In this document: positions 51,436 through 63,114 of the stretch, piece after piece | Layout of the letters: each line of letters begins with the position of its first letter | How positions within the stretch are numbered: the stretch's first letter is position 1 | Assembly: GCA_964017155.1 (NCBI GenBank) | Contig: OZ024856.1 | Span: 436,501 to 500,500 of the forward strand | DNA length: 64,000 bases | Direction of reading: 5' to 3' | Source: Oasisia sp. SBJ-2009 | Taxonomy: Eukaryota; Annelida; Polychaeta; Sabellida; Siboglinidae | The notes under the pieces: generated by a model | What the model saw: only the letters and a program-made list of their open reading frames with translations | Told to the model about the DNA's origin: nothing | Database searches by the model: none | Program-made: the position numbers and the translations under genes

Positions 51436-54090
51436 GCGCTGTCTTTTCGACCTCAAAAGTTTGCCAAGACGCGCTGTTTATAAAACATAAATACGCGCAA
51501 GATGATTATAATGGAATGAATTAATTTAATCAAGTATCAAATGTTGGCAAAAATATTGATATAATAGCAACATTGAGGTGGGTCCGACTTGTACATAAGT
51601 GCCAAATAGTGAAATACTGAAAACAAATTGAGAGTATACGTGCTTTTATGAGAGAGTGCGCGTGAAGGTACGCGCCCGCAAGTGTAGGCATTTATGTACA
51701 AGTCGGGCCCACCTCAATGTTGGTATTATAACTGTATATTTGCCAACATTTGATACTTGGTTTTGTTAATTCTATCAATTATAATCATCTTGCGCATATT
51801 TATGTTTTATATACAGCGCGTCTTAGCAGACTTTTGAGGTCCAAAAGACAGCGCGGTCGGCATAAACAAACTGTTTATCGCTCATTTCATATGCTCAGCG
51901 CAGTAACATGCACCGCTGCGCTTGCGACTGGCACAAATCGCGCTGTCTTTTCGACCTCAAACGTTTGCCAAGACGCGCTGTTTATAAAACATAAATACGC
52001 GCAAGATGATTATAATGGAATGAATTAATTTAATCAAGTATCAAATGTTGGCCAAAATATTGATATAATAGCAACATTGAGGTGGGTCCGACTTGTACAT
52101 AAGTGCCAAATAGTGAAATACTGAAAACAAATTGAGAGTATACGTGCTTTTATGAGAGAGTGCGCGTGAAGGTACGCGCCCGCAAGTGTAGGCACTTATG
52201 TACAAGTCGGGCCCACCTCAATTTTGGTATAATAACTGTATCTTTGCCAACATTTGATACTTGATTTTGTTAATTCAATCAATTATATTCATCTTGCGCA
52301 TATTTATGTTTTATATACAGCGCGTCTTAGCAGACTTTTGAGGTCGAAAAGACAGCGCGGTCGGCATAAACAAACTGTTTATCGCTTATTTCATATGCTC
52401 AGCTCAGTAACATGCACCGCTCCGCTTGCGACTGGCACAAATCGCGCTGCCTTTTCGACCTGAAAAGTTTGCCAAGACGCGCTGTTTACAAAACATAAAT
52501 ACCCGCAAGATGATTATAATTGAATGAATTAATTTAATCAAGTATCAAATGTTGGCAAAAATACTGATATAATAGCAACATTGAGGTGGGTCCTACTTGT
52601 ACATAAGTGCCAAATAGTGAAATACTGAAAACAAATTGAGAGTATACGTGCTTTTATGAGAGAGTGCGCGTGAAGGTACGCGCCCGCAAGTGTAGGCATT
52701 GATGTACAAGTCGGGCCCACCTCAATTTTGCTATTATAACTGTATCTTTGCCAACATTTGATACTTGATTTTGTTAATTCAATCAATTATAATCATCTTG
52801 CGCATATTAATGTTTTATATACAGCGCATCTTAGCAGACTTTTGAGGTCGAAAAGACAGCGGGGTCGGCATAAAAAAAACTGTTTATCGCTCATTTCATA
52901 TGCACAGCGCAGTAACATGCACCGCTGCGCTTGCGACTGGCACAAATCGCGCTATCTTTTCGACCTCAAAAGTTTGCCAAGACGCGATGTTTATAAAACA
53001 TAAATACGCGCAAGATGATTATAATTGAATGAATTAATTTAATCAAGTATCAAATGTTGGCAAAAATACTGATATAATAGCAACATTGAGGTGGGTCCGA
53101 CTTGTACATAAGTGCCAAATAGTGAAATAGTGACCGCTGCGCTTGCGACTGGCACAAATCGCGCTGTCTTTTCGACCTCAAAAGTTTGCCAAGACGCGCT
53201 GTTTATAAAACATAAATACGCGCAAGATGATTATAATTGAATGAATTAATTTAATCAAGTATCAAATGTTGGCAAAAAATAGTGATATAATAGCAACATT
53301 GAGGTGGGTCTGACTTGTACATAAATGCCAAATAGTGAAATAGTGACCGCTGCGCTTGCGACTGGCACAAATCGCGCTGTCTTTTCGACCTCAAAAGTTT
53401 GCCAAGACGCGCTGTTTATAAAACATAAATACGCGCAAGATGATTATAATGGAATGAATTAATTTAATCAAGTATCAAATGTTGGCTAAAATATTGATAT
53501 AATAGCAACATTGAGGTGGGTCCGACTTGTACATCAGTGCCAAATAGTGAAATACTGAAAACAAATTGAGAGTATACGTGCTTTTATGAGAGAGTGCGCG
53601 TGAAGGTACGCGCCCGCAAGTGTAGGCATTTATGTACAAGTCGGGCCCACCTCAATGTTGGTATTATAACTGTATATTTGCCAACATTTGATACTTGGTT
53701 TTGTTAATTCTATCAATTATAATCATCTTGCGCATATTTATGTTTTATATACAGCGCGTCTTAGCAGACTTTTGAGGTCCAAAAGACAGCGCGGTCGGCA
53801 TAAACAAACTGTTTATCGCTCATTTCATATGCTCAGCGCAGTAACATGCACCGCTGCGCTTGCGACTGGCACAAATCGCGCTGTCTTTTCGACCTCAAAC
53901 GTTTGCCAAGACGCGCTGTTTATAAAACATAAATACGCGCAAGATGATTATAATGATATGAATTAATTTAATCAAGTATCAAATGTTGGCAAAAAATAGT
54001 GATATAATACCAACATTGAGGTGGGTCCGACTTGTACATAAATGCCAAATAGTGAAATAGTGACCGCTGCGCTTGCGACTGGCACAAATC
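51436..54090 (+). repeat. Partial third copy of HOR-7437, right border of the core
   Basis: G-D-N-s-s 51436-53373 (1938 bp, with GGGTCTGACTTG) and G-s 53374-54090 (717 bp). It matches copy 2 at offset 7437 up to the middle of the shorts and thereafter at offset 5507, so one 1930-bp unit is missing. The last type D and type N monomers of the core lie here. The G at 53374 has ACATCAGTGCC near 53532, and its end reads ATAATGATATG. Confidence 0.85.
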
Positions 54091-55523
54091 GCGCTGTCTT
54101 TTCGACCTCAAAAGTTTGCCAAGACGCGCTGTTTATAAAACATAAATACGCGCAAGATGATTATAATGGAATGAATTAATTTAATCAAGTATCAAATGTT
54201 GGCAAAAATATTGATATAATAGCAACATTGAGGTGGGTCCGACTTGTACATAAGTGCCAAATAGTGAAATACTGAAAACAAATTGAGAGTATACGTGCTT
54301 TTATGAGAGAGTGCGCGTGAAGGTACGCGCCCGCAAGTGTAGGCATTTATGTACAAGTCGGGCCCACCTCAATGTTGGTATTATAACTGTATATTTGCCA
54401 ACATTTGATACTTGGTTTTGTTAATTCTATCAATTATAATCATCTTGCGCATATTTATGTTTTATATACAGCGCGTCTTAGCAGACTTTTGAGGTCCAAA
54501 AGACAGCGCGGTCGGCATAAACAAACTGTTTATCGCTCATTTCATATGCTCAGCGCAGTAACATGCACCGCTGCGCTTGCGACTGGCACAAATCGCGCTG
54601 TCTTTTCGACCTCAAACGTTTGCCAAGACGCGCTGTTTATAAAACATAAATACGCGCAAGATGATTATAATGGAATGAATTAATTTAATCAAGTATCAAA
54701 TGTTGGCCAAAATATTGATATAATAGCAACATTGAGGTGGGTCCGACTTGTACATAAGTGCCAAATAGTGAAATACTGAAAACAAATTGAGAGTATACGT
54801 GCTTTTATGAGAGAGTGCGCGTGAAGGTACGCGCCCGCAAGTGTAGGCATTTATGTACAAGTCGGGCCCACCTCAATGTTGGTAGTATAACTGTATATTT
54901 GCCAACATTTGATACTTGATTTTGTTAATTCAATCAATTATATTCATCTTGCGCATATTTATGTTTAATATACAGCGCGTCTTAGCAGACTTTTGAGGTC
55001 GAAAAGACAGCGTGGTCGGCATAAACAAACTGTTTGTCGCCCATTTCATATGCACTGCCCAGTAACATGCACCTCTGCGCTTGCGACTGGCACAAATCGC
55101 GCTGTCTTTTCGACCTCAAAAGTTTGCCAAGACGCGCTGTTTATAAAACATAAATACGCGCAAGATGATTATAATTGAATGAATTAATTTAATCAAGTAT
55201 CAAATGTTGGCGAAAATACTGATATAATAGCAACATTGAGGTGGGTCCGATTTGTACATAAGTGCCAAATAGTGAAATAGTGACCGCTGCGCTTGCGACT
55301 GGCACAAATCGCGCTGTCTTTTCGACCTCAAAAGTTTGCCAAGACGCTCTGTTTATAAAACATAAATACGCGCAAGATGATTATAATTGAATGAATTAAT
55401 TTAATCAAGTATCAAATGTTGGCAAAAAATAGTGATATAATAGCAACATTGAGGTGGGTCCGACTTGTACATAAATGCCAAATATTGAAATAGTGACCGC
55501 TGCGCTTGCGACTGGCACAAATC
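54091..55523 (+). repeat. G-C-s-s unit (1433 bp), start of the right flank
   Basis: G 54091-54594, C 54595-55098 (first type C since 9688; it has ATGTTTAATATAC in place of ATGTTTTATATAC), then two shorts 55099-55523. The shorts carry a private set of changes: GTTGGCGAAAATAC, GTCCGATTTG, GACGCTCTG and AATATTGAAATAG. All four recur at 58390-58814. Confidence 0.87.
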
Positions 55524-58500
55524 GCGCTGTCTTTTCGACCTCAAAAGTTTGCCAAGACGCGCTGTTTATAAAACATAAATACGCGCAAGATGATTATAAT
55601 GGAATGAATTAATTTAATCAAGTATCAAATGTTGGCAAAAATATTGATATAATAGCAACATTGAGGTGGGTCCGACTTGTACATAAGTGCCAAATAGTGA
55701 AATACTGAAAACAAATTGAGAGTATACGTGCTTTTATGAGAGAGTGCGCGTGAAGGTACGCGCCCGCAAGTGTAGGCATTTATGTACAAGTCGGGCCCAC
55801 CTCAATGTTGGTATTATAACTGTATATTTGCCAACATTTGATACTTGGTTTTGTTAATTCTATCAATTATAATCATCTTGCGCATATTTATGTTTTATAT
55901 ACAGCGCGTCTTAGCAGACTTTTGAGGTCCAAAAGACAGCGGGGTCGGCATAAACAAACTGGTTATCGCTCATTTCATATGCTCAGCGCAGTAACATGCA
56001 CCGCTGTGCTTGCGACTGGCACAAATCGCGCTGTCTTTTCGACCTCAAACGTTTGCCAAGACGCGCTGTTTATAAAACATAAATACGCGCAAGATGATTA
56101 TAATGGAATGAATTAATTTAATCAAGTATCAAATGTTGGCAAAAAATAGTGATATAATAGCAACATTGAGGTGGGTCCGACTTGTACATAAATGCCAAAT
56201 AGTGAAATAGTGACCGCTGCGCTTGCGACTGGCACAAATCGCGCTGTCTTTTCGACCTCAAAAGTTTGCCAAGACGCGCTGTTTATAAAACATAAATACG
56301 CGCAAGATGATTATAATAGAATGAATTAATTTAATCAAGTATCAAATGTTGGCAAAAATATTGATATAATAGCAACATTGAGGTGGGTCCGACTTGTACA
56401 TAAGTGCCAAATAGTGAAATACTGAAAACAAATTGAGAGTATACGTGCTTTTATGAGAGAGTGCGCGTGAAGGTACGCGCCCGCAAGTGTAGGCATTTAT
56501 GTACAAGTCGGGCCCACCTCAATGTTGGTATTATAACTGTATATTTGCCAACATTTGATACTTGGTTTTGTTAATTCTATCAATTATAATCATCTTGCGC
56601 ATATTTATGTTTTATATACAGCGCGTCTTAGCAGACTTTTGAGGTCCAAAAGACAGCGCGGTCGGCATAAACAAACTGTTTATCGCTCATTTCATATGCT
56701 CAGCGCAGTAACATGCACCGCTGCGCTTGCGACTGGCACAAATCGCGCTGTCTTTTCGACCTCAAACGTTTGCCAAGACGCGCTGTTTATAAAACATAAA
56801 TACGCGCAAGATGATTATAATGGAATGAATTAATTTAATCAAGTATCAAATGTTGGCCAAAATATTGATATAATAGCAACATTGAGGTGGGTCCGACTTG
56901 TACATAAGTGCCAAATAGTGAAATACTGAAAACAAATTGAGAGTATACGTGCTTTTATGAGAGAGTGCGCGTGAAGGTACGCGCCCGCAAGTGTAGGCAT
57001 TTATGTACAAGTCGGGCCCACCTCAATGTTGGTAGTATAACTGTATATTTGCCAACATTTGATACTTGATTTTGTTAATTCAATCAATTATATTCATCTT
57101 GCGCATATTTATGTTTTATATACAGCGCGTCTTAGCAGACTTTTGAGGTCGAAAAGACAGCGTGGTCGGCATAAACAAACTGTTTGTCGCCCATTTCATA
57201 TGCACTGCCCAGTAACATGCACCTCTGCGCTTGCGACTGGCACAAATCGCGCTGTCTTTTCGACCTCAAAAGTTTGCCAAGACGCGCTGTTTATAAAACA
57301 TAAATACGCGCAAGATGATTATAATTGAATGAATTAATTTAATAAAGTATCAAATGTTGGCAAAAATACAGATATAATAGCAACAATGAGGTGGGTCCGA
57401 CTTGTACATAAATGCCTAAAAGTGAAATAGTGACCGCTGCGCTTGCGACTGGCACAAATCGCGCTGTCTTTTCGACCTCAAAAATTTGCCAAGACGCGAT
57501 GTTTATAAAACATAAATACGCGCAAGATGATTATAATTGAATGAATTAATGTAATCAAGTATCAAATGTTGGCAAAAATACTGATATAATAGCAACATTG
57601 AGGTGGGTCCGACTTGTACATAAGTGCCAAATAGTGAAATAGTGACCGCTGCGCTTGCCACTGGCACAAATCGCGCTGTCTTTTCGACCTCAAAAGTTTG
57701 CCAAGACGCGCTGTTTATAAAACATAAATACGCGCAAGATGATTATAATTGAATGAATTAATTTAATCAAGTATCAAATGTTGGCAAAAAATAGTGATAT
57801 AATAGCAACATTGAGGTGGGTCCGACTTGTACATAAATGCCAAATAGTGAAATAGTGACCGCTGCGCTTGCGACTGGCACAAATCGCGCTGTCTTTTCGA
57901 CCTCAAAAGTTAGCCAAGACGCGCTGTTTATAAAACATAAATACGCGCAAGATGATTATAATGGAATGAATTAATTTAATCAAGTATCAAATGTTGGCAA
58001 AAATATTGATATAATAGCAACATTGAGGTGGGTCCGACTTGTACATAAGTGCCAAATAGTGAAATACTGAAAACAAATTGAGAGTATGCGTGCTTTTATG
58101 AGAGAGTGCGCGTGAAGGTACGCGCCCGCAAGTGTAGGCATTTATGTACAAGTCGGGCCCACCTCAATGTTGGTATTATAACTGTATATTTGCCAACATT
58201 TGATACTTGGTTTTGTTAATTCTATCAATTATAATCATCTTGCGCATATTTATGTTTTATATACAGCGCATCTTAGCAGACTTTTGAGGTCGAAAAGACA
58301 GCGGGGTCGGCATAAAAAAACTGTTTATCGCTCATTTCATATGCACAGCGCAGTAACATGCACCGCTGCGCTTGCGACTGGCACAAATCGCGCTATCTTT
58401 TCGACCTCAAAAGTTTGCCAAGACGCGATGTTTATAAAACATAAATACGCGCAAGATGATTATAATTGAATGAATTAATTTAATCAAGTATCAAATGTTG

Positions 58501-58814
58501 GCGAAAATACTGATATAATAGCAACATTGAGGTGGGTCCGATTTGTACATAAGTGCCAAATAGTGAAATAGTGACCGCTGCGCTTGCGACTGGCACAAAT
58601 CGCGCTGTCTTTTCGACCTCAAAAGTTTGCCAAGACGCTCTGTTTATAAAACATAAATACGCGCAAGATGATTATAATTGAATGAATTAATTTAATCAAG
58701 TATCAAATGTTGGCAAAAAATAGTGATATAATAGCAACATTGAGGTGGGTCCGACTTGTACATAAATGCCAAATATTGAAATAGTGACCGCTGCGCTTGC
58801 GACTGGCACAAATC
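55524..58814 (+). repeat. Right-flank block G-s-G-C-sss-(G/N)-ss (3291 bp)
   Basis: G 55524 (with GACAGCGGGG, CTGGTTATCG and CGCTGTGCTTG), s 56028, G 56241, C 56745, three shorts 57249-57885, a chimeric long monomer 57886-58389, two shorts 58390-58814. The segment from 55099 is repeated at an offset of 3291 bp starting at 58390, including the unusual G and the four-mark shorts. Confidence 0.85.
57886..58389 (+). repeat. Chimeric long monomer, G then N
   Basis: A, B and most of A' are type G (GTTGGTATTATAACTG, ACTTGGTTTTG, CATATTTATG). From about 58268 onward it is type N (CAGCGCATCTTAG, CAGCGGGGTCGGCAT with 7 A, GCACAGCGCAG), and the next arm has CGCTATC and GACGCGATG. The switch lies between about 58253 and 58269. 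It is the only trace of type N on the right flank. Confidence 0.83.
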
Positions 58815-60964
58815 GCGCTGTCTTTTCGACCTCAAAAGTTTGCCAAGACGCGCTGTTTATAAAACATAAATACGCGCAAGATGATTATAATGGAATGAAT
58901 TAATTTAATCAAGTATCAAATGTTGGCAAAAATATTGATATAATAGCAACATTGAGGTGGGTCCGACTTGTACATAAGTGCCAAATAGTGAAATACTGAA
59001 AACAAATTGAGAGTATACGTGCTTTTATGAGAGAGTGCGCGTGAAGGTACGCGCCCGCAAGTGTAGGCATTGATGTACAAGTCGGGCCCACCTCAATGTT
59101 GGTATTATAACTGTATATTTGCCAACATTTGATACTTGGTTTTGTTAATTCTATCAATTATAATCATCTTGCGCATATTTATGTTTTATATACAGCGCGT
59201 CTTAGCAGACTTTTGAGGTCCAAAAGACAGCGGGGTCGGCATAAACAAACTGGTTATCGCTCATTTCATATGCTCAGCGCAGTAACATGCACCGCTGTGC
59301 TTGCGACTGGCACAAATCGCGCTGTCTTTTCGACCTCAAACGTTTGCCAAGACGCGCTGTTTATAAAACATAAATACGCGCAAGATGATTATAATGGAAT
59401 GAATTAATTTAATCAAGTATCAAATGTTGGCAAAAAATAGTGATATAATAGCAACATTGAGGTGGGTCCGACTTGTACATAAATGCCAAATAGTGAAATA
59501 GTGACCGCTGCGCTTGCGACTGGCACAAATCGCGCTGTCTTTTCGACCTCAAAAGTTTGCCAAGACGCGCTGTTTATAAAACATAAATACGCGCAAGATG
59601 ATTATAATAGAATGAATTAATTTAATCAAGTATCAAATGTTGGCAAAAATATTGATATAATAGCAACATTGAGGTGGGTCCGACTTGTACATCAGTGCCA
59701 AATAGTGAAATACTGAAAACAAATTGAGAGTATACGTGCTTTTATGAGAGAGTGCGCGTGAAGGTACGCGCCCGCAAGTGTAGGCATTTATGTACAAGTC
59801 GGGCCCACCTCAATGTTGGTATTATAACTGTATATTTGCCAACATTTGATACTTGGTTTTGTTAATTCTATCAATTATAATCATCTTGCGCATATTTATG
59901 TTTTATATACAGCGCGTCTTAGCAGACTTTTGAGGTCCAAAAGACAGCGCGGTCGGCATAAACAAACTGTTTATCGCTCATTTCATATGCTCAGCGCAGT
60001 AACATGCACCGCTGCGCTTGCGACTGGCACAAATCGCGCTGTCTTTTCGACCTCAAACGTTTGCCAAGACGCGCTGTTTATAAAACATAAATACGCGCAA
60101 GATGATTATAATGGAATGAATTAATTTAATCAAGTATCAAATGTTGGCCAAAATATTGATATAATAGCAACATTGAGGTGGGTCCGACTTGTACATAAGT
60201 GCCAAATAGTGAAATACTGAAAACAAATTGAGAGTATACGTGCTTTTATGAGAGAGTGCGCGTGAAGGTACGCGCCCGCAAGTGTAGGCATTTATGTACA
60301 AGTCGGGCCCACCTCAATGTTGGTAGTATAACTGTATATTTGCCAACATTTGATACTTGATTTTGTTAATTCAATCAATTATATTCATCTTGCGCATATT
60401 TATGTTTTATATACAGCGCGTCTTAGCAGACTTTTGAGGTCGAAAAGACAGCGTGGTCGGCATAAACAAACTGTTTGTCGCCCATTTCATATGCACTGCC
60501 CAGTAACATGCACCTCTGCGCTTGCGACTGGCACAAATCGCGCTGTCTTTTCGACCTCAAAAGTTTGCCAAGACGCGCTGTTTATAAAACATAAATACGC
60601 GCAAGATGATTATAATTGAATGAATTAATTTAATCAAGTATCAAATGTTGGCAAAAATACATATATAATAGCAACAATGAGGTGGGTCCGACTTGTACAT
60701 AAATGCCAAAAAGTGAAATAGTGACCGCTGCGCTTGCGACTGGCACAAATCGCGCTGTCTTTTCGACCTCAAAAATTTGCCAAGACGCGCTGTTTGTAAA
60801 ACATAAACACGCGCAAGATGATTATAATTGAATGAATTAATTTAATCAAGTATTAAATGTTGGCAAAAAATAGTGATATAATAGCAACATTGAGGTGGGT
60901 CCGACTTGTACATAAATGCCAAATAGTGAAATAGTGACCGCTGCGCTTGCGACTGGCACAAATC
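58815..60964 (+). repeat. G-s-G-C-s-s (2150 bp), second copy of the 3291-bp duplication
   Basis: G 58815-59318, s 59319, G 59532, C 60036, two shorts 60540-60964. It repeats 55524 onward at +3291, with differences: GGCATTGATG at about 59068 (an N-type base in an otherwise G arm) and ACATCAGTGCC near 59690. The first short after C is a diverged s211 form (ATACATATATAATAGC, GTTTGTAAAAC). Confidence 0.85.
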
Positions 60965-62397
60965 GCGCTGTCTTTTCGACCTCAAAAGTTTGCCAAGACG
61001 CGCTGTTTATAAAACATAAATACGCGCAAGATGATTATAATGGAATGAATTAATTTAATCAAGTATCAAATGTTGGCAAAAATATTGATATAATAGCAAC
61101 ATTGAGGTGGGTCCGACTTGTACATAAGTGCCAAATAGTGAAATACTGAAAACAAATTGAGAGTATACGTGCTTTTATGAGAGAGTGCGCGTGAAGGTAC
61201 GCGCCCGCAAGTGTAGGCATTTATGTACAAGTCGGGCCCACCTCAATGTTGGTATTATAACTGTATATTTGCCAACATTTGATACTTGGTTTTGTTAATT
61301 CTATCAATTATAATCATCTTGCGCATATTTATGTTTTATATACAGCGCGTCTTAGCAGACTTTTGAGGTCCAAAAGACAGCGCGGTCGGCATAAACAAAC
61401 TGTTTATCGCTCATTTCATATGCTCAGCGCAGTAACATGCACCGCTGCGCTTGCGACTGGCACAAATCGCGCTGTCTTTTCGACCTCAAACGTTTGCCAA
61501 GACGCGCTGTTTATAAAACATAAATACGCGCAAGATGATTATAATGGAATGAATTAATTTAATCAAGTATCAAATGTTGGCCAAAATATTGATATAATAG
61601 CAACATTGAGGTGGGTCCGACTTGTACATAAGTGCCAAATAGTGAAATACTGAAAACAAATTTAGAGTATACGTGCTTTTATGAGAGAGTGCGCGTGAAG
61701 GTACGCGCCCGCAAGTGTAGGCATTTATGTACAAGTCGGGCCCACCTCAATGTTGGTAGTATAACTGTATATTTGCCAACATTTGATACTTGATTTTGTT
61801 AATTCAATCAATTACATTCATCTTGCGCATATTTATGTTTTATATACAGCGCGTCTTAGCAGACTTTTGAGGTCGAAAAGACAGCGTGGTCGGCATAAAC
61901 AAACTGTTTGTCGCCCATTTCATATGCACTGCCCAGTAACATGCACCTCTGCGCTTGCGACTGGCACAAATCGCGCTGTCTTTTCGACCTCAAAAGTTTG
62001 CCAAGACGCGCTGTTTATAAAACATAAATACGCGCAAGATGATTATAATTGAATGAATTAATTTAATAAAGTATCAAATGTTGACAAAAATAAATATATA
62101 ATAGCAACAATGAGGTGGGTCCGACTTGTACATAAATGCCAAAAAGTGAAATAGTGACCGCTGCGCTTGCGACTGGCACAAATCGCGCTGTCTTTTCGAC
62201 CTCAAAAATTTGCCAAGACGCGCTGTTTGTAAAGCATAAACACGCGCAAGATGATTATAATTGAATGAATTAATTTAATCAAGTATTAAATGTTGGCAAA
62301 AAATAGTGATATAATAGCAACATTGAGGTGGGTCCGACTTGTACATAAATGCCAAATAGTGAAATAGTGACCGCTGCGCTTGCGACTGGCACAAATC
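60965..62397 (+). repeat. G-C-s-s unit (1433 bp)
   Basis: G 60965-61468, C 61469-61972, two shorts 61973-62397. Same plan as 54091-55523 and 59532-60964. Private changes include AAATTTAGAG near 61659, ATTACATTC near 61811, GTTGACAAAAATAAATA near 62081 and GTTTGTAAAGC near 62224. Confidence 0.85.
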
Positions 62398-63114
62398 GCG
62401 CTGTCTTTTCGACCTCAAAAGTTTGCCAAGACGCGCTGTTTATAAAACATAAATACGCGCAAGATGATTATAATGGAATGAATTAATTTAATCAAGTATC
62501 AAATGTTGGCAAAAATATTGATATAATAGCAACATTGAGGTGGGTCCGACTTGTACATAAGTGCCAAATATTGAAATACTGAAAACAATTTGAGAGTATA
62601 CGTGCTTTTATGAGAGAGTGCGCGTGAAGGTACGCGCCCGCAAGTGTAGGCATTTATGTACAAGTCGGGCCCACCTCAATGTTGGTATTATAACTGTATA
62701 TTTGCCAACATTTGATACTTGGTTTTGTTAATTCTATCAATTATAATCATCTTGCGCATATTTATGTTTTATATACAGCGCGTCTTAGCAGACTTTTGAG
62801 GTCGAAAAGACAGCGTGGTCGGCATAAACAAACTGTTTGTCGCCCATTTCATATGCACTGCCCAGTAACATGCACCTCTGCGCTTGCGACTGGCACAAAT
62901 CGCGCTGTCTTTTCGACCTCAAAAGTTTGCCAAGACGCGCTGTTTATAAAACATAAATACGCGCAAGATGATTATAATGGAATGAATTAATTTAATCAAG
63001 TATTAAATGTTGGCAAAAAATAGTGATATAATAGCAACATTGAGGTGGGTCCGACTTGTACATAAATGCCAAATAGTGAAATAGTGACCGCTGCGCTTGC
63101 GACAGGCACAAATC
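62398..63114 (+). repeat. Chimeric G/C monomer plus short monomer (717 bp)
   Basis: The long monomer 62398-62901 is type G up to TCTATCAATTATAATC (about 62745) and type C from GAGGTCGAAAAGACAGCGTGG (about 62807) onward. The short at 62902-63114 has the right-flank variant GTATTAAATG and GCGACAGGCAC. Confidence 0.82.
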
